From the NCBI GenBank assembly GCA_019695295.1, contig JAIBAH010000005.1, positions 1-64,000 of the forward strand: a stretch of DNA of 64,000 bases, given 5' to 3'. Made by a program: the position numbers and the translations under genes. The stretch's first letter is position 1. Each line of letters opens with the position of its first letter. This DNA is from Bacteroidia bacterium (lineage in GTDB: Bacteria > Bacteroidota > Bacteroidia > J057). Of this stretch, positions 55,159-64,000 are shown piece by piece. The notes under the pieces are model-generated. The model was not told the DNA's origin and searched no databases. It was given only the letters and a program-made list of their open reading frames with translations.

Positions 55159-56110
55159 TTCCAAACTTATCCCCCAGGGATACATACAATGCTTTTGTCT
55201 TCTTATCTTTTATTTTATCCAATACTCGATGATAGCTTTCCCTTCCGATACATTAAAAAACGATACACTTCCTTTTCCCGAAAGCAGATTTATAAATGCA
55301 GAAAATATCCGGACTCATTGCAGGGTGTGGTTAGCGCAGGGAGAAGAAAAGGGAAATATCCTGTTTATTCATGGTTTCAGTGGCTCTACCTTTTCATGGA
55401 GAAAAAACGCCACTGCACTTGCGGAGGAAGGATACAACGTCATTGCCCTGGATTTACCGCCTTTTGGATTTAGTGAAAAGCCCTCAAAACATAATTATTC
55501 AGTGTCTGCCAATGCCGTCCTTATCTGGAAGGTGCTGGAAATCTTATTTCCTGATAAAAAAGAATGGATTTTTGCCGGACATTCGATGGGAGCCAATACC
55601 GCTTTTGCAGCCAACGCTTTGCATCCAGAGAGAGTAAAAGCGTTGATTTGTATAGACGGAGGGGGAATAATGACCCGGAACCCCAAGTGGTTTAGCCGGG
55701 TACTACTGAAAAATCCCATTACTTTTTATACTGCCGAACTTGCAGGGAGACTCTATTTTTTCAAATACAAAAAAATAGAAAAGCTACTACTCTCCGCATA
55801 CGGGCAACCGCCGGACAAAGATGCTGTCGAAGGATATTTAAGGGGGTTAAACCAAAAAGGAACCGCCGGCAGAATCATGTATGCTTCTGCTTCCAGAGAG
55901 ATTTTTGTTCCAACAGATAAAGACCTGCCTTCAAAATTACTGTTTATCTGGGGTGAAAAAGACCAGTGGATTCCGGTAAAAAGCGGATATGCACTGCATG
56001 AGCGATACCCCCAATCAGAATTATTAATCATAAAGGACGCGGGGCATTGTCCGATGGAAACCCATCCGAATGAAGTAAATGATAAAATCAGGGAGTTTCT
56101 GAAAAATTAA
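55151..56110 (+). CDS. Alpha/beta-hydrolase fold protein
   Basis: 319 residues. A hydrophobic N-terminal segment (about 12-30) suggests export or membrane attachment. The hydrolase core has an oxyanion motif (FIHGFSGSTFSW), the nucleophile Ser145 in GHSMGAN, Asp271 (WGEKDQW) and His299 (AGHCPMETHP), a complete triad. Esterase, lipase or C-C hydrolase activity is possible; the substrate cannot be inferred. The start overlaps thiE by 8 bp, so the two are translationally close. Its stop overlaps the stop of the convergent gene by 4 bp. Confidence 0.85.
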   Translation: MSSSKLIPQGYIQCFCLLIFYFIQYSMIAFPSDTLKNDTLPFPESRFINAENIRTHCRVWLAQGEEKGNILFIHGFSGSTFSWRKNATALAEEGYNVIALDLPPFGFSEKPSKHNYSVSANAVLIWKVLEILFPDKKEWIFAGHSMGANTAFAANALHPERVKALICIDGGGIMTRNPKWFSRVLLKNPITFYTAELAGRLYFFKYKKIEKLLLSAYGQPPDKDAVEGYLRGLNQKGTAGRIMYASASREIFVPTDKDLPSKLLFIWGEKDQWIPVKSGYALHERYPQSELLIIKDAGHCPMETHPNEVNDKIREFLKN

Positions 56111-56736
56111 ATCAGGGATTTTAATTCTTTTAATATCGCACTCAAAGCCGTTTGTAAGGTTGGTTTTGCGACGATACTCATCAAATCCGGGGCAGGAAAA
56201 ATCCAGTTTTCTCCTGTTTTTTCCGGAGATTCTGTAAATGACAATGTATCAGAGAAAATAAGGCCTGCTTTCAGTGGCATTGACTCTGTTTCCCAGTCAT
56301 TTGCGCCGTCGGGATATACCCCAAAACTAATCCACTCCAAAGGAATTTCGTTTTCCTTAATAAATTCTCTCAGTACAATCATCAGCATCCTGTTGGAAAA
56401 AGCAACTTTCGGGACAATGACAAAGAAGCGGGCTGTTGCCCTTTTTTTCCAATCAATACTTACTCCCTTTGAAAACACATTTTTGGGCTTCACGGGCTCT
56501 TTTTCGGGGAAAACAACGGGAGGAATTTCCATTTCTGCCGGCTTCTCAGCGATGGGCCGGGATACTTCGGCTACCGGTTCAGACTCTGCGGGTATCTCAG
56601 GCACTTCAGGGAGAATGCTTTCTGAAGACAACACCATTTTTTTACCTCCTTCTTCTTTGGTAAGAGGAGGTAAAAACAAGAATTGGGAGCCGTATAATAA
56701 ACGGACATTTTGGCTGTTTTTCAGAAACATATACAA
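56107..56736 (-). CDS. Unknown protein with Pro/Glu-rich linker
   Basis: 209 residues, no signal peptide. A short N-terminal segment (LLYGSQFLFLPPLTKEEGG) is followed by a Pro/Glu-rich linker (about 45-85) and a compact C-terminal domain of about 115 residues (RFFVIVPKVAFSNRMLMIVL onward). The alternating beta-alpha pattern suggests a Rossmann-like fold. It probably follows the MMPL gene, 41 bp upstream on the same strand. I do not recognise a family and give no function. Confidence 0.6.
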   Translation of the reverse strand: MYMFLKNSQNVRLLYGSQFLFLPPLTKEEGGKKMVLSSESILPEVPEIPAESEPVAEVSRPIAEKPAEMEIPPVVFPEKEPVKPKNVFSKGVSIDWKKRATARFFVIVPKVAFSNRMLMIVLREFIKENEIPLEWISFGVYPDGANDWETESMPLKAGLIFSDTLSFTESPEKTGENWIFPAPDLMSIVAKPTLQTALSAILKELKSLI

Positions 56737-56777
56737 AAATACTTTTTTCTCCGAAAGATTCCAAATAAAACACGGAT

Positions 56778-59078
56778 TTATATTTTTTCTTTTCCGAATG
56801 AAATCACCATTGCCGGAAGGAAAAGTAAGTTACTGAAAAGCGCAATCAGCAACGTTCCGCCAATCAGATAGCCTAAAGCCTGAGTTCCGCCAAAAGAAGA
56901 CGCCACAAATATTATAAATCCGAAAAACAAAATCGAAGAAGTATAAATCATACTAAGCCCGGTATTGTCATAAGTGGCAGTTACCGCTTCTGTGATTCCC
57001 AGCCCGTTTTTCCGGTGATTCCGGTAGGCGGCGAGAAAGTGAATCGTATTATCAATTGAAATTCCAAATACTGTACTGAATATCAATGCAGTAGAAGGCT
57101 TAAGGGTAATCCCTGCAAATCCCATGAATCCTGCCACCATCAAGAGCGGCAAAACATTGGGAATGATACTGAGCATAAGTCCCCCGAAGGTACGGAACAG
57201 CAACCACATCAGAATCCCAATCAACAAAAGCGTAATCAAAAGGCTTTGGATAAGATTGGAGATAAGGTATTCATTTCCTTTAATATAAATCCGGGTAGTG
57301 CCGGTAATTGCTATATTGTAGTCACTACCGCTGAATACAGAATCGATATCCGTCTGAAGTTTCGCCACAATTTCTTTCATTCTCTTGGAGCCTACATCCC
57401 TGATATTTCCGGAAATCCGGGTTTTTTGCCCTATGGAATCCGTCAGTGCTTTGGAAAAAGAGCCTGCATTGAGTTTTGCGTTATTGACATAAATCCCGAT
57501 AAAGTTAAATTCGCTTTTGGAAGGCAAATCATATTCCTCCGGATTGCCGTCATTGAAAGCCTGACGGGCAAATTTGGCAAAGTCTGCCACGCTCAGGGTT
57601 CTGGAGATTTCGGGATACTTTTTCATGGAATCCTGAAGTGCAGAAATATTATCAATGAGTTTTAGTTTTTGTACACCCTTCTTCTTTTTCGTATCAATGA
57701 CTATCTCAAAGGGCATTACTCCTTTGAACTGACTCTCCATATAGTTCATATCCTGCATCATACGGGTACCCTGAGGAATATCATCCGCCATTTTGGAAAC
57801 GACTTCAATTTTGGACATACCCCAAAAAGAAAATACCAGAATAAGCCCCACGATTGAATAAATCATCCATCTTTTATTCTGAACCAGATAATCTACTTTG
57901 GAAAGCATCCAGTTGGTTTGTTTATTATCAAGATGTTTTAACTCTTTATCAGTAGGTTCAGGCAGATAACTGAAAATAATCGTAATCAGAAAAAGAGAAA
58001 TGAAGAATGCTGCGGTGATTGTCAGCCCTGCTACGACACCAAACTCTCTGAGCACTGCGATGTCGGTTACTCCGGTTGCTCCGAGTCCTATCATGGTTGT
58101 GGCATTTACCATCACCGTAACCACCCCGATTCTGACTACCATATTGGTCAGTGCTTCGATTTTGTTTCGGCAAAGGGAAAATTCGTAGTGATATTTTGTG
58201 ATAAAATAAACACAGTTAGGGATTCCCACTACCGTAATCAGGGCAGGAATAATCCCCGTAATCATTGTCATTTTATAGCCCAGCATTCCCTGAATCCCCA
58301 GTGCCCAGGCAATGATTACTCCCACTACAATCAAAGGATAAACCACTGAAACCCATGAGCGGAAAATGAACATCAGAATAAGGGCTGTAACCAGAATGGC
58401 AAGCCCCAGAAAAAGAATAATTTCATTAAACAGAATATGAAAGAGCGTTGCACGCAATACCGGAAGGCCTGCGTAATATAAATGAGTGTTGTGTTTTTTT
58501 TCAAACTCTGCTCCGATTTTCTGTATTTTATCAAAAATCACCAATCTTTGTTTTGAGTCTAACGCTTTTGAAGTGAGGCTTACCGCAACGATTGACGTTT
58601 TAGCATCATCCGTAAGAATCAGTCCCTTATAAAAAGGCAGGTTCTCCAAAATATTCGCAAGACTATCCGTTTCAGCCTGAGTACCGGGCTTGTTTTTCAC
58701 GATTCTTTCCACCTCAAACTTTTCAGTACTATCATTTCTGATGATGTTAATCAGGTGAGTCATACTTAAAACCCCTTCAATCCCTTCTATTTTTTTACAA
58801 TCCTCCGTAAAATCATATAAATCATTGAAAAATGCCTGATTATGTAAATCGCCGTTTACTCCTATAATCACTACATTTCCATCCTCCCCAAACTCTTCCT
58901 TAAATTTCAGGTAGATTTTATAATCTTTATCCGAGGGCGGAACAATTTTCCCGTAGTCCATTGCAAAATCAATCTTCGCAAAACTAATCATAATCGCAGT
59001 AAGTATTGCGAAAACGGACAGAATGACTACTCTGTTTTTAAGGATAAAACTCACCAGATTATACCAAAAATTTCTCAT
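56778..59078 (-). CDS. MMPL/RND-family exporter (HAE3-like)
   Basis: 766 residues with two repeats of one span, a periplasmic domain and five spans, the RND pattern in one chain. The first span (about 14-33) precedes ISFAKIDFAMDYGKIVPPSDKDY; spans 2-6 lie about 217-375 and spans 8-12 about 625-760. The loops GATGVTDIAVLREFG and FGISIDNTIHFLAAY (with the proton-relay Asp) match the HAE3/MMPL group. These proteins use the proton gradient to export lipids, hopanoids or other hydrophobic compounds. No membrane-fusion or outer-membrane partner gene is adjacent, as usual for this subgroup. Confidence 0.9.
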   Translation of the reverse strand: MRNFWYNLVSFILKNRVVILSVFAILTAIMISFAKIDFAMDYGKIVPPSDKDYKIYLKFKEEFGEDGNVVIIGVNGDLHNQAFFNDLYDFTEDCKKIEGIEGVLSMTHLINIIRNDSTEKFEVERIVKNKPGTQAETDSLANILENLPFYKGLILTDDAKTSIVAVSLTSKALDSKQRLVIFDKIQKIGAEFEKKHNTHLYYAGLPVLRATLFHILFNEIILFLGLAILVTALILMFIFRSWVSVVYPLIVVGVIIAWALGIQGMLGYKMTMITGIIPALITVVGIPNCVYFITKYHYEFSLCRNKIEALTNMVVRIGVVTVMVNATTMIGLGATGVTDIAVLREFGVVAGLTITAAFFISLFLITIIFSYLPEPTDKELKHLDNKQTNWMLSKVDYLVQNKRWMIYSIVGLILVFSFWGMSKIEVVSKMADDIPQGTRMMQDMNYMESQFKGVMPFEIVIDTKKKKGVQKLKLIDNISALQDSMKKYPEISRTLSVADFAKFARQAFNDGNPEEYDLPSKSEFNFIGIYVNNAKLNAGSFSKALTDSIGQKTRISGNIRDVGSKRMKEIVAKLQTDIDSVFSGSDYNIAITGTTRIYIKGNEYLISNLIQSLLITLLLIGILMWLLFRTFGGLMLSIIPNVLPLLMVAGFMGFAGITLKPSTALIFSTVFGISIDNTIHFLAAYRNHRKNGLGITEAVTATYDNTGLSMIYTSSILFFGFIIFVASSFGGTQALGYLIGGTLLIALFSNLLFLPAMVISFGKEKI

Positions 59079-59195
59079 TCATTTAATTTCATTTATTGAG
59101 CTAAAACATTAGACCTGAACTTACCCGGAATGTTTAATATCTGTTCTAAAACGGGGAAATACAGATAAAACCTCATTTCAAAAACCATTTTTCTC

Positions 59196-59795
59196 TCACT
59201 CAAGAATATATTCTTTGCCGTCGGGAAAACTAAAGTCAATAATACCGTACGCTGCATTATAATACAATCTTACTTCATTTACAGAGTCAGCAACCGGAAC
59301 CTGCACTTTGGATAATACTACATTCTGATACACTTTTCCGCCCAGTTCTATTTCCGGGAAGCACTCATAATCACTGCCGGAGCAGGTTCCGAAAGGAGAA
59401 GGAAACGCATGTAATATTCCGTTAATATAAACGCCGGGTCTTGCCCTGTAGTCAGGAGTATTCACTACCTCAAAAGTTCCCGGCATAGACAAGCCTACAA
59501 TCAGATTGAGGGGCGGTTCCGGACAAATAATTTCTGCATTAATTCTTTCTGTTTCAAAATACTGACACCCCTTCTGATCAACAGGCACCTGAATATACTC
59601 ATTGAGCACGCTGACTACCGTACACTTTGCAAGGGCAAAAGCTTCATCCCTGAATCTCACTATCTGATCTTTGCTATAGGGAACTACTGCTTTGTCTTCT
59701 GTTTTCAGAGAAAATTTCCCTAAATTTTCCTTAGTACAGCAGCCGCAAAGCCCCGAAGCGATAAGAACAACAAGAAAAAGCCTGATTAAATTCAT
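59196..59795 (-). CDS. Unknown small lipoprotein
   Basis: 199 residues. Signal peptide MNLIRLFLVVLIASGLCGC with a slightly unusual lipobox (LCGC). The mature part is beta-rich with several Cys residues, including TCSGSDYECFP, and no recognised domain. It has its own well-formed promoter and lies downstream of metK on the same strand but beyond the metK terminator. Function unknown. Confidence 0.7.
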   Translation of the reverse strand: MNLIRLFLVVLIASGLCGCCTKENLGKFSLKTEDKAVVPYSKDQIVRFRDEAFALAKCTVVSVLNEYIQVPVDQKGCQYFETERINAEIICPEPPLNLIVGLSMPGTFEVVNTPDYRARPGVYINGILHAFPSPFGTCSGSDYECFPEIELGGKVYQNVVLSKVQVPVADSVNEVRLYYNAAYGIIDFSFPDGKEYILE

Positions 59796-59827
59796 ATTTT
59801 ATTCAACTTTTGCTTTCAATAAGCGGG

Positions 59828-59857
59828 CAAAATTACTTTTTTTTTGATAAATATCAA
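59828..59857 (-). promoter_or_regulatory. Bacteroidota-type promoter of the small lipoprotein gene
   Basis: On the reverse strand TTG (59855-59857) and a perfect TAATTTTG (59828-59835) are 19 bp apart; the start codon lies 33 bp downstream. The sequence after the -7 box (CCCGC) also follows the metK promoter. Confidence 0.6.
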
Positions 59858-59954
59858 GAAAATTAATAAAATGAGGTTCTCAGTAATATATTAATTCTAT
59901 TATTTTCAGGATTTTGGGAGGAGAAAATTGTTTTTTTCGGGTTGAGTGTTTTTA

Positions 59955-59993
59955 CAAAAAGAAAACACGCTTCCGTATTGAAACAGAAGCGTG
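59955..59993 (-). terminator. Intrinsic terminator after metK
   Basis: On the reverse strand CACGCTTC pairs with GAAGCGTG over a 12-nt loop, followed by TTTTCTTTTT. It starts 29 bp past the metK stop. Confidence 0.85.
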
Positions 59994-60021
59994 CTCAGCG
60001 GTTTATTTTTTCTCTGCTAAA

Positions 60022-61350
60022 TTAGATATTAAATACGGAACGCAGTTTATCTACATAGTCCAGTTTTTCCCATCCAAAGAAAGTAACTTTTTTCGTCTGA
60101 TTGGTTCTCACTTCCTCTTTTACTCCATTTTCTTCTCTGATAGAGACATAACTTACATTCACCTCTTTTTCTGTACAGGCCCGTCCCATATGTCCGTAAG
60201 CAGCCGTTACAGAATAAATCGGGTTTTTAAGCTGAAATCTGTCAATAATGGCTTTGGGTTTGAAATCGTTTTTGAAATGAGTGGAAATCAGTTCAGAAAT
60301 TTCACCATCGGTAAGGTTAATTTTTGCTGTACCGTAAGTATTTACGTTAATAGAAACCGGCTCAGCGACTCCGATAGCGTAGGATACCTGAACCAAAGCC
60401 TGATTTGAAATACCTGCGGCCACCAGGTTTTTGGCAAGGTGACGGGCAGCATAAGCCGCAGAACGGTCCACTTTGGAGGGGTCTTTTCCGGAGAATGCAC
60501 CCCCACCGTGAGCTCCTCTCCCGCCAAAGGTATCAACGATGATTTTTCTTCCGGTCAATCCGGAATCCCCGTGAGGGCCACCGATGATGAATACTCCGGT
60601 AGGATTAATAAAGTATTTAATCGCTTCATTGAATAACAAATGAAGTCTTGAAGGAAGTTTTGCTTTTACTGCAGGAATGAGATAATGAAGAATATCTTCC
60701 TGAATTTTGGCCTGCATTTTCGCTTCTGCTTCTTTTTTGGCTTTAACAGAGTCATCCGCAGGTTTTACGAAATCATCATGCTGAGTAGAAACCACGATAG
60801 CGTCTATCCTCACAGGCAGGTGATTATCGTCATACTCAATAGTAACCTGAGATTTGGAATCCGGGCGAAGGTAAGTCATTACTTTTCCGGCTTTACGGAT
60901 AGCGGCGAGTTCGTGTACGAGAAGATGGGCAATTTCCAGCGTAAGGGGCATAAAGTTATCCGTTTCGCTGGTTGCATATCCAAACATCATACCCTGATCT
61001 CCTGCTCCCTGCTCTTTGGAGTTATCTTCATCTACTCCCTGTGCAATATCAGGAGACTGACTGTGAAGACTCGAAATCACGGCACAGGATTTAGAGGAAA
61101 ACTGATATTCATCTCTTGTGTACCCAATTTCATCAATGGTTTTACGGGCAATATCCTGAACATCAATGTAGGCGTTGGTAGTGATTTCACCCGCCAGAAC
61201 TACCAGACCGGTAGTTACGAGTGTTTCACAGGCTACACGGGAATCAGGGTCCTGAGAAAGCATTGCGTCAAGGATAGCATCAGAAATTTGATCAGCCACC
61301 TTGTCAGGATGACCTTCTGATACAGATTCAGATGTGAATAAATACGGCAT
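60022..61350 (-). CDS. metK: S-adenosylmethionine synthetase
   Basis: 442 residues. Signature motifs are present: [32 protein letters not shown] (the ATP-binding hexapeptide region) and [20 protein letters not shown]. The enzyme makes S-adenosylmethionine from methionine and ATP. It is longer than the roughly 385 residues of many bacterial MetK because of a Lys/Ala-rich insertion near 190-235 ([19 protein letters not shown]), common in Bacteroidota versions. SAM is the substrate of ArsS about 6 kb away, though the genes are not linked in an operon. No SAM riboswitch was seen in the 5' leader. Confidence 0.97.
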   Translation of the reverse strand: MPYLFTSESVSEGHPDKVADQISDAILDAMLSQDPDSRVACETLVTTGLVVLAGEITTNAYIDVQDIARKTIDEIGYTRDEYQFSSKSCAVISSLHSQSPDIAQGVDEDNSKEQGAGDQGMMFGYATSETDNFMPLTLEIAHLLVHELAAIRKAGKVMTYLRPDSKSQVTIEYDDNHLPVRIDAIVVSTQHDDFVKPADDSVKAKKEAEAKMQAKIQEDILHYLIPAVKAKLPSRLHLLFNEAIKYFINPTGVFIIGGPHGDSGLTGRKIIVDTFGGRGAHGGGAFSGKDPSKVDRSAAYAARHLAKNLVAAGISNQALVQVSYAIGVAEPVSINVNTYGTAKINLTDGEISELISTHFKNDFKPKAIIDRFQLKNPIYSVTAAYGHMGRACTEKEVNVSYVSIREENGVKEEVRTNQTKKVTFFGWEKLDYVDKLRSVFNI

Positions 61351-61422
61351 ATTCTTTAGATTATTAAATAAATATCAATACAAGATTAAAAATAGTTTAT
61401 CCTGATTTTTACAAATCGCGGG

Positions 61423-61454
61423 CAAAATTGCACTTTTTTATTTATATAGACAAA
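61423..61454 (-). promoter_or_regulatory. Probable metK promoter
   Basis: On the reverse strand TTTG (61451-61454) and CAATTTTG (61423-61430) are 20 bp apart; the -7 box differs from TAnnTTTG only in the first base. It precedes the metK start by about 70 bp. Confidence 0.5.
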
Positions 61455-61618
61455 CACACTTATAAAATATCTGTGCACATTTTTGAGCTTTTATTACATT
61501 CTTTATACAATTTTCAATAACTCTATACAATAAAATCCGTACAACTTAAGCAAACAAAGTGAGTTTTTGATAGTTGGAATATATTTTGTAAGGTTCGGCA
61601 TAAATATTTTAAATTGAA

Positions 61619-62260
61619 ATGAAAAAGCAGAATTGGTTATTTTTAATTTTTATCATCAGCAATATTACCCTGTTCGCACAGTTTGGGGAGTGGGAAATCC
61701 GAATGGTCGTCATGGAATGGCAGGGCGAAACTATCGGAACGGGCGAAATCAACGAAGTGGTAATTACTGCGGCAAAACCGACTGCCAAAGAATATAAAGC
61801 CGCTCAGAAAAAACTGGAAAAATACGATAAAATCCGCTGGAATGTACATAAAGTGTATCCTTATGCGGTTGGCCTTTCGGATTTATTAAAGCAGGTAGAA
61901 AAAGAAACGGCTCATATGTCCGATGAAACTGCCAAAAAACGTTACCTTGACCAAAAACAGAAAATTCTTTTTGACGAATACGAAGACGATATCCGCCGTA
62001 TGACCACTCAGCAGGGAAAAGTGCTGCTGAAACTGATTTCACGTCAAACCGGAGAAAATGCATTTTCTTTGATTAAAGACACCAAAAATGGAGCAACTGC
62101 GGTTTTCTGGAGCGGAGTAGGCTCTCTGTTTGGAATCAATCTTAAGGCCGAATTTAACCCTGAAGAAGATGGGATTATCGAAGATTTTGCAAGAGAACTG
62201 GACTCCGGATGCTACAATATCTTCTGGAAAGAAAGCAATTATCACTTTAAGCCGCTTTAA
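61619..62260 (+). CDS. DUF4294 domain exported protein
   Basis: 213 residues. A signal peptide (to about FAQ) is followed by a conserved region: TAAKPTAKEYKAAQKKLEKYDKIRWNVHKVYPYAV, then MSDETAKKRYLDQKQKILFDEYEDDIRRMT and GKVLLKLISRQTG, matching DUF4294. The family is largely restricted to Bacteroidota, and its function is unknown. It precedes the two-component pair by 113 bp, but a separate promoter lies between them. Confidence 0.87.
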   Translation: MKKQNWLFLIFIISNITLFAQFGEWEIRMVVMEWQGETIGTGEINEVVITAAKPTAKEYKAAQKKLEKYDKIRWNVHKVYPYAVGLSDLLKQVEKETAHMSDETAKKRYLDQKQKILFDEYEDDIRRMTTQQGKVLLKLISRQTGENAFSLIKDTKNGATAVFWSGVGSLFGINLKAEFNPEEDGIIEDFARELDSGCYNIFWKESNYHFKPL

Positions 62261-62317
62261 TTTACCTTCTGAACGGCATTCATTCTATAATAACTGATAT
62301 CCTTTAACGTTTTTAAA

Positions 62318-62349
62318 TTTGTTTTTGTTAAAAATTAACCGTACTTTTG
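62318..62349 (+). promoter_or_regulatory. Bacteroidota-type promoter of the two-component pair
   Basis: TTTG (62318-62321) and a perfect TACTTTTG (62342-62349) are 20 bp apart, with the kinase ATG 25 bp downstream. Confidence 0.6.
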
Positions 62350-62373
62350 CAACTTATAGTTTAAACATAAATC

Positions 62374-63042
62374 ATGGAGGAAGTAAGTCAGCTGGAACGT
62401 CAGTCATATCTTTATAAGTTAGAAGCACTCAGGTCTCAGATAGACAGGCATTTTATTTTTAATGCAATGACCGCAATTCAGCATTATATTCTGGAAAATG
62501 AAAGACGTCTTGCCGTTGAGTATCTTGACGAATTTTCAGAACTGATTCGTACTATTCTGGATCAATCCCGAAAAACCCATGTTTCTCTGAATGAAGAAAT
62601 GAAATTGCTGGTTTCCTATATCAATCTGGAGTCTATGCGTTTCAGTAATAAGTTCGGATACAATTTTGTCATTGGGGATGATGTGGATACAGAAAGTCCT
62701 TATATTCCTTCCCTTTTGATTCAGCCTTATGTAGAAAATGCCATTAAACATGGTTTGATGCATAAAGAATCTTACGGAATCCTGGAAATCAATATTCAGA
62801 AAACTCAGCCTGATCTACTCAGTGTTTGTATCAAGGATGACGGAATCGGTAGGGAAAATCATAAATCCATCAATGAATGGAAAAAGAAAAATGAAGCACT
62901 CGGCCAAAAAATCACTGAGGAGCGGATGGAAATATACAGTAAATTATTCGGAAGTAAATTCAGTGTAAACATTACTGATTTATATGACGACAATAATTCA
63001 CCCGCAGGCACAAAAGTGGATATTTTAATTCCAATAATGTAA
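62374..63042 (+). CDS. LytS-type sensor histidine kinase lacking a sensor domain
   Basis: 222 residues. The His-kinase domain has the phospho-acceptor His26 in RSQIDRHFIFNAM, and the HATPase domain shows SLLIQPYVENAIKHGL (N box) and CIKDDGIGREN (G1 box). There are no membrane spans and no input domain; only about 15 residues precede the kinase core. The signal must come through a partner protein or a cytoplasmic ligand. The response regulator follows 6 bp later, so the pair is an operon. A longer gene with an upstream start is unlikely because the promoter lies directly before this ATG. Confidence 0.88.
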   Translation: MEEVSQLERQSYLYKLEALRSQIDRHFIFNAMTAIQHYILENERRLAVEYLDEFSELIRTILDQSRKTHVSLNEEMKLLVSYINLESMRFSNKFGYNFVIGDDVDTESPYIPSLLIQPYVENAIKHGLMHKESYGILEINIQKTQPDLLSVCIKDDGIGRENHKSINEWKKKNEALGQKITEERMEIYSKLFGSKFSVNITDLYDDNNSPAGTKVDILIPIM

Positions 63043-63048
63043 TAATCA

Positions 63049-63813
63049 ATGATTCCAATAGTACTTAAAGTAATAATAATAGAAGACGAAAAAAGGAATG
63101 CAGACGCACTGATTACGCTTATCAATGAGTTTTGCGAGGATGTGATAGTGGTAGCAACTGCAGAAAATGTAAAAGATGGCTACAAAGCCATTAAAACCCA
63201 TCTTCCTGACCTTGTATTTCTGGATGTAGAGTTACCCGGAGGAAATGGGTTTACTTTATTTGATTACTATGACAACCCTCCTGAATTTTCTGTAATTTTC
63301 ACTACTGCGTACAGTGAATATGCAATTCAGGCATTTGATGTGGATGCGGTAGATTATCTTACCAAACCCATCGGTATTCAAAAGCTGAAAAGAGCCATCA
63401 AAAGAGTCAGAGACGCGAAAGAGAAAGACCTTGCAACAAAAAATCTCCCGCCGGAAAAAAAGACTACCGTTGATAATACAGAATCCCGTATCCCAATCTC
63501 GACCGGAAACACGATTATTTATCAAAAAATCAATAACATAATCCGTTGTCATGGAGATAATAATTATACCACTATCTATTTTGACAACAAATCCAAAATT
63601 GTGATTTCCAAAACGCTGAAGCATTACGACGATGAGCTGATAAAGCATAATTTCTTCCGTTGTCATAAATCCCATCTTATCAATCTTAATAAGGTCAAAA
63701 AATTCTATCATACTGAACGGATTTTGCTGATGGAAGATGATAGTAAAGTGGAAGTATCTACCAGGAAAAAAGAAATTCTTATGAAAATTCTAAAAGGAGA
63801 TGACGTTTTATAA
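63049..63813 (+). CDS. LytTR-family response regulator
   Basis: 254 residues. The receiver domain has Asp59 (LVFLDVELPGG) as phospho-acceptor, acidic residues near 12-14 and Lys106 (DYLTKP). After a linker (about 120-150) comes a LytTR DNA-binding domain (GDNNYTTIYFDNKSKIVISKTL to FFRCHKSHLINLNKVKKFY). Such regulators bind direct repeats upstream of target genes. It is partner to the kinase immediately upstream. Targets are unknown; the inverted repeat after the gene is not of LytTR-site type. Confidence 0.92.
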   Translation: MIPIVLKVIIIEDEKRNADALITLINEFCEDVIVVATAENVKDGYKAIKTHLPDLVFLDVELPGGNGFTLFDYYDNPPEFSVIFTTAYSEYAIQAFDVDAVDYLTKPIGIQKLKRAIKRVRDAKEKDLATKNLPPEKKTTVDNTESRIPISTGNTIIYQKINNIIRCHGDNNYTTIYFDNKSKIVISKTLKHYDDELIKHNFFRCHKSHLINLNKVKKFYHTERILLMEDDSKVEVSTRKKEILMKILKGDDVL

Positions 63814-63888
63814 GTAAATCCTTGCGTTTGTTAAGTTTTTCATTCAAAAATTTGGATTTTTGTTATTTTTGCTTTACCTTATGCGCTC

Positions 63889-63928
63889 ATAATATAAACT
63901 ATTATTAAACAAAAATCGTTTATATTAT
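63889..63928. repeat. Inverted repeat after the response-regulator gene
   Basis: ATAATATAAAC (63889-63899) and GTTTATATTAT (63918-63928) are perfect 11-base arms with an 18-nt loop. There is no T tract after it. It could be an operator for the next gene beyond the window, or chance in an AT-rich region. Confidence 0.4.
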
Positions 63929-64000
63929 AGAAATCAGGGGAAATTAAAACAAAGTATTCATCATAAATTCGCTATCTATTAAAACAACAGAGATTGTTAG

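Noticed and set aside
61351-61618. SAM riboswitch upstream of metK
   Set aside because: The leader is only about 70 nt and AT-rich; no SAM-I or SAM-II core helices or pseudoknot could be built by eye.
63889-63928. Autoregulatory LytTR binding site
   Set aside because: LytTR sites are direct repeats with a defined spacing; this is an inverted repeat and lies after the gene.

Overview
The window looks like a chromosomal segment of a member of the Bacteroidota, probably a free-living gliding-type lineage (Cytophagales, Chitinophagales or similar). The evidence is the low G+C content, TAnnTTTG-type -7 promoter boxes, many lipoproteins, several secreted proteins with type IX secretion (T9SS) C-terminal sorting domains, a SprE/PorW-like TPR lipoprotein, an M23 peptidase/bactofilin pair, and two large proteins that open with the ASHLMGGDL signature. 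I could not see enough to name a genus. No rRNA, tRNA, CRISPR array, transposase or prophage was recognised.

Layout. 1-5.7 kb: a secreted beta-propeller-like protein (cut by the window edge), the SprE/PorW-like lipoprotein, then M23 peptidase plus bactofilin. 6-19 kb: housekeeping genes parE, tilS, a prolyl oligopeptidase, ftsH, thiS, the small subunit of methylmalonyl-CoA mutase, an A-type Fe-S carrier, msrB, a lipoprotein version of Skp/OmpH and a sugar-lactone oxidase. 19-24.6 kb: an unknown membrane protein, two related secreted proteins built on a chagasin-like fold, and a peptide-type ABC binding lipoprotein. 24.6-35.2 kb: mfd, hutI, a MmcQ/YjbR protein, an unknown lipoprotein, a DUF1015 protein, 3-hydroxyacyl-CoA dehydrogenase and a DegP/HtrA protease. 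35.9-53 kb: a surface-protein island with a ten-repeat SdrD-B-type adhesin, an interrupted SUMF1/formylglycine-generating-enzyme-fold protein, two tandem paralogous giants of about 1,230 residues, and a CARDB-like secreted protein. 53-59.8 kb: an arsenosugar pair (CMD-fold protein plus ArsS), a ThiE-like protein, an alpha/beta hydrolase, an MMPL/RND exporter and unknowns. 60-64 kb: metK, a DUF4294 protein, and a LytS/LytTR two-component pair.

The most interesting locus is 40.9-42.9 kb. The SUMF1-fold gene carries an in-frame TGA at codon 290. Its 3' end has the composition and codon pattern expected of a diversity-generating-retroelement (DGR) variable region: about 70 per cent G+C, with every codon at the expected variable positions of the form NNC or NNT. 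Two tandem copies of a 13-bp-stem hairpin follow within about 35 bp of the stop. The locus is bracketed by direct copies of a palindromic repeat and contains a very long perfect palindrome. No reverse transcriptase or template repeat lies in the window, so the DGR reading is a hypothesis that a genome search would settle.

All start choices and functions come from reading the sequence; no database search was run.
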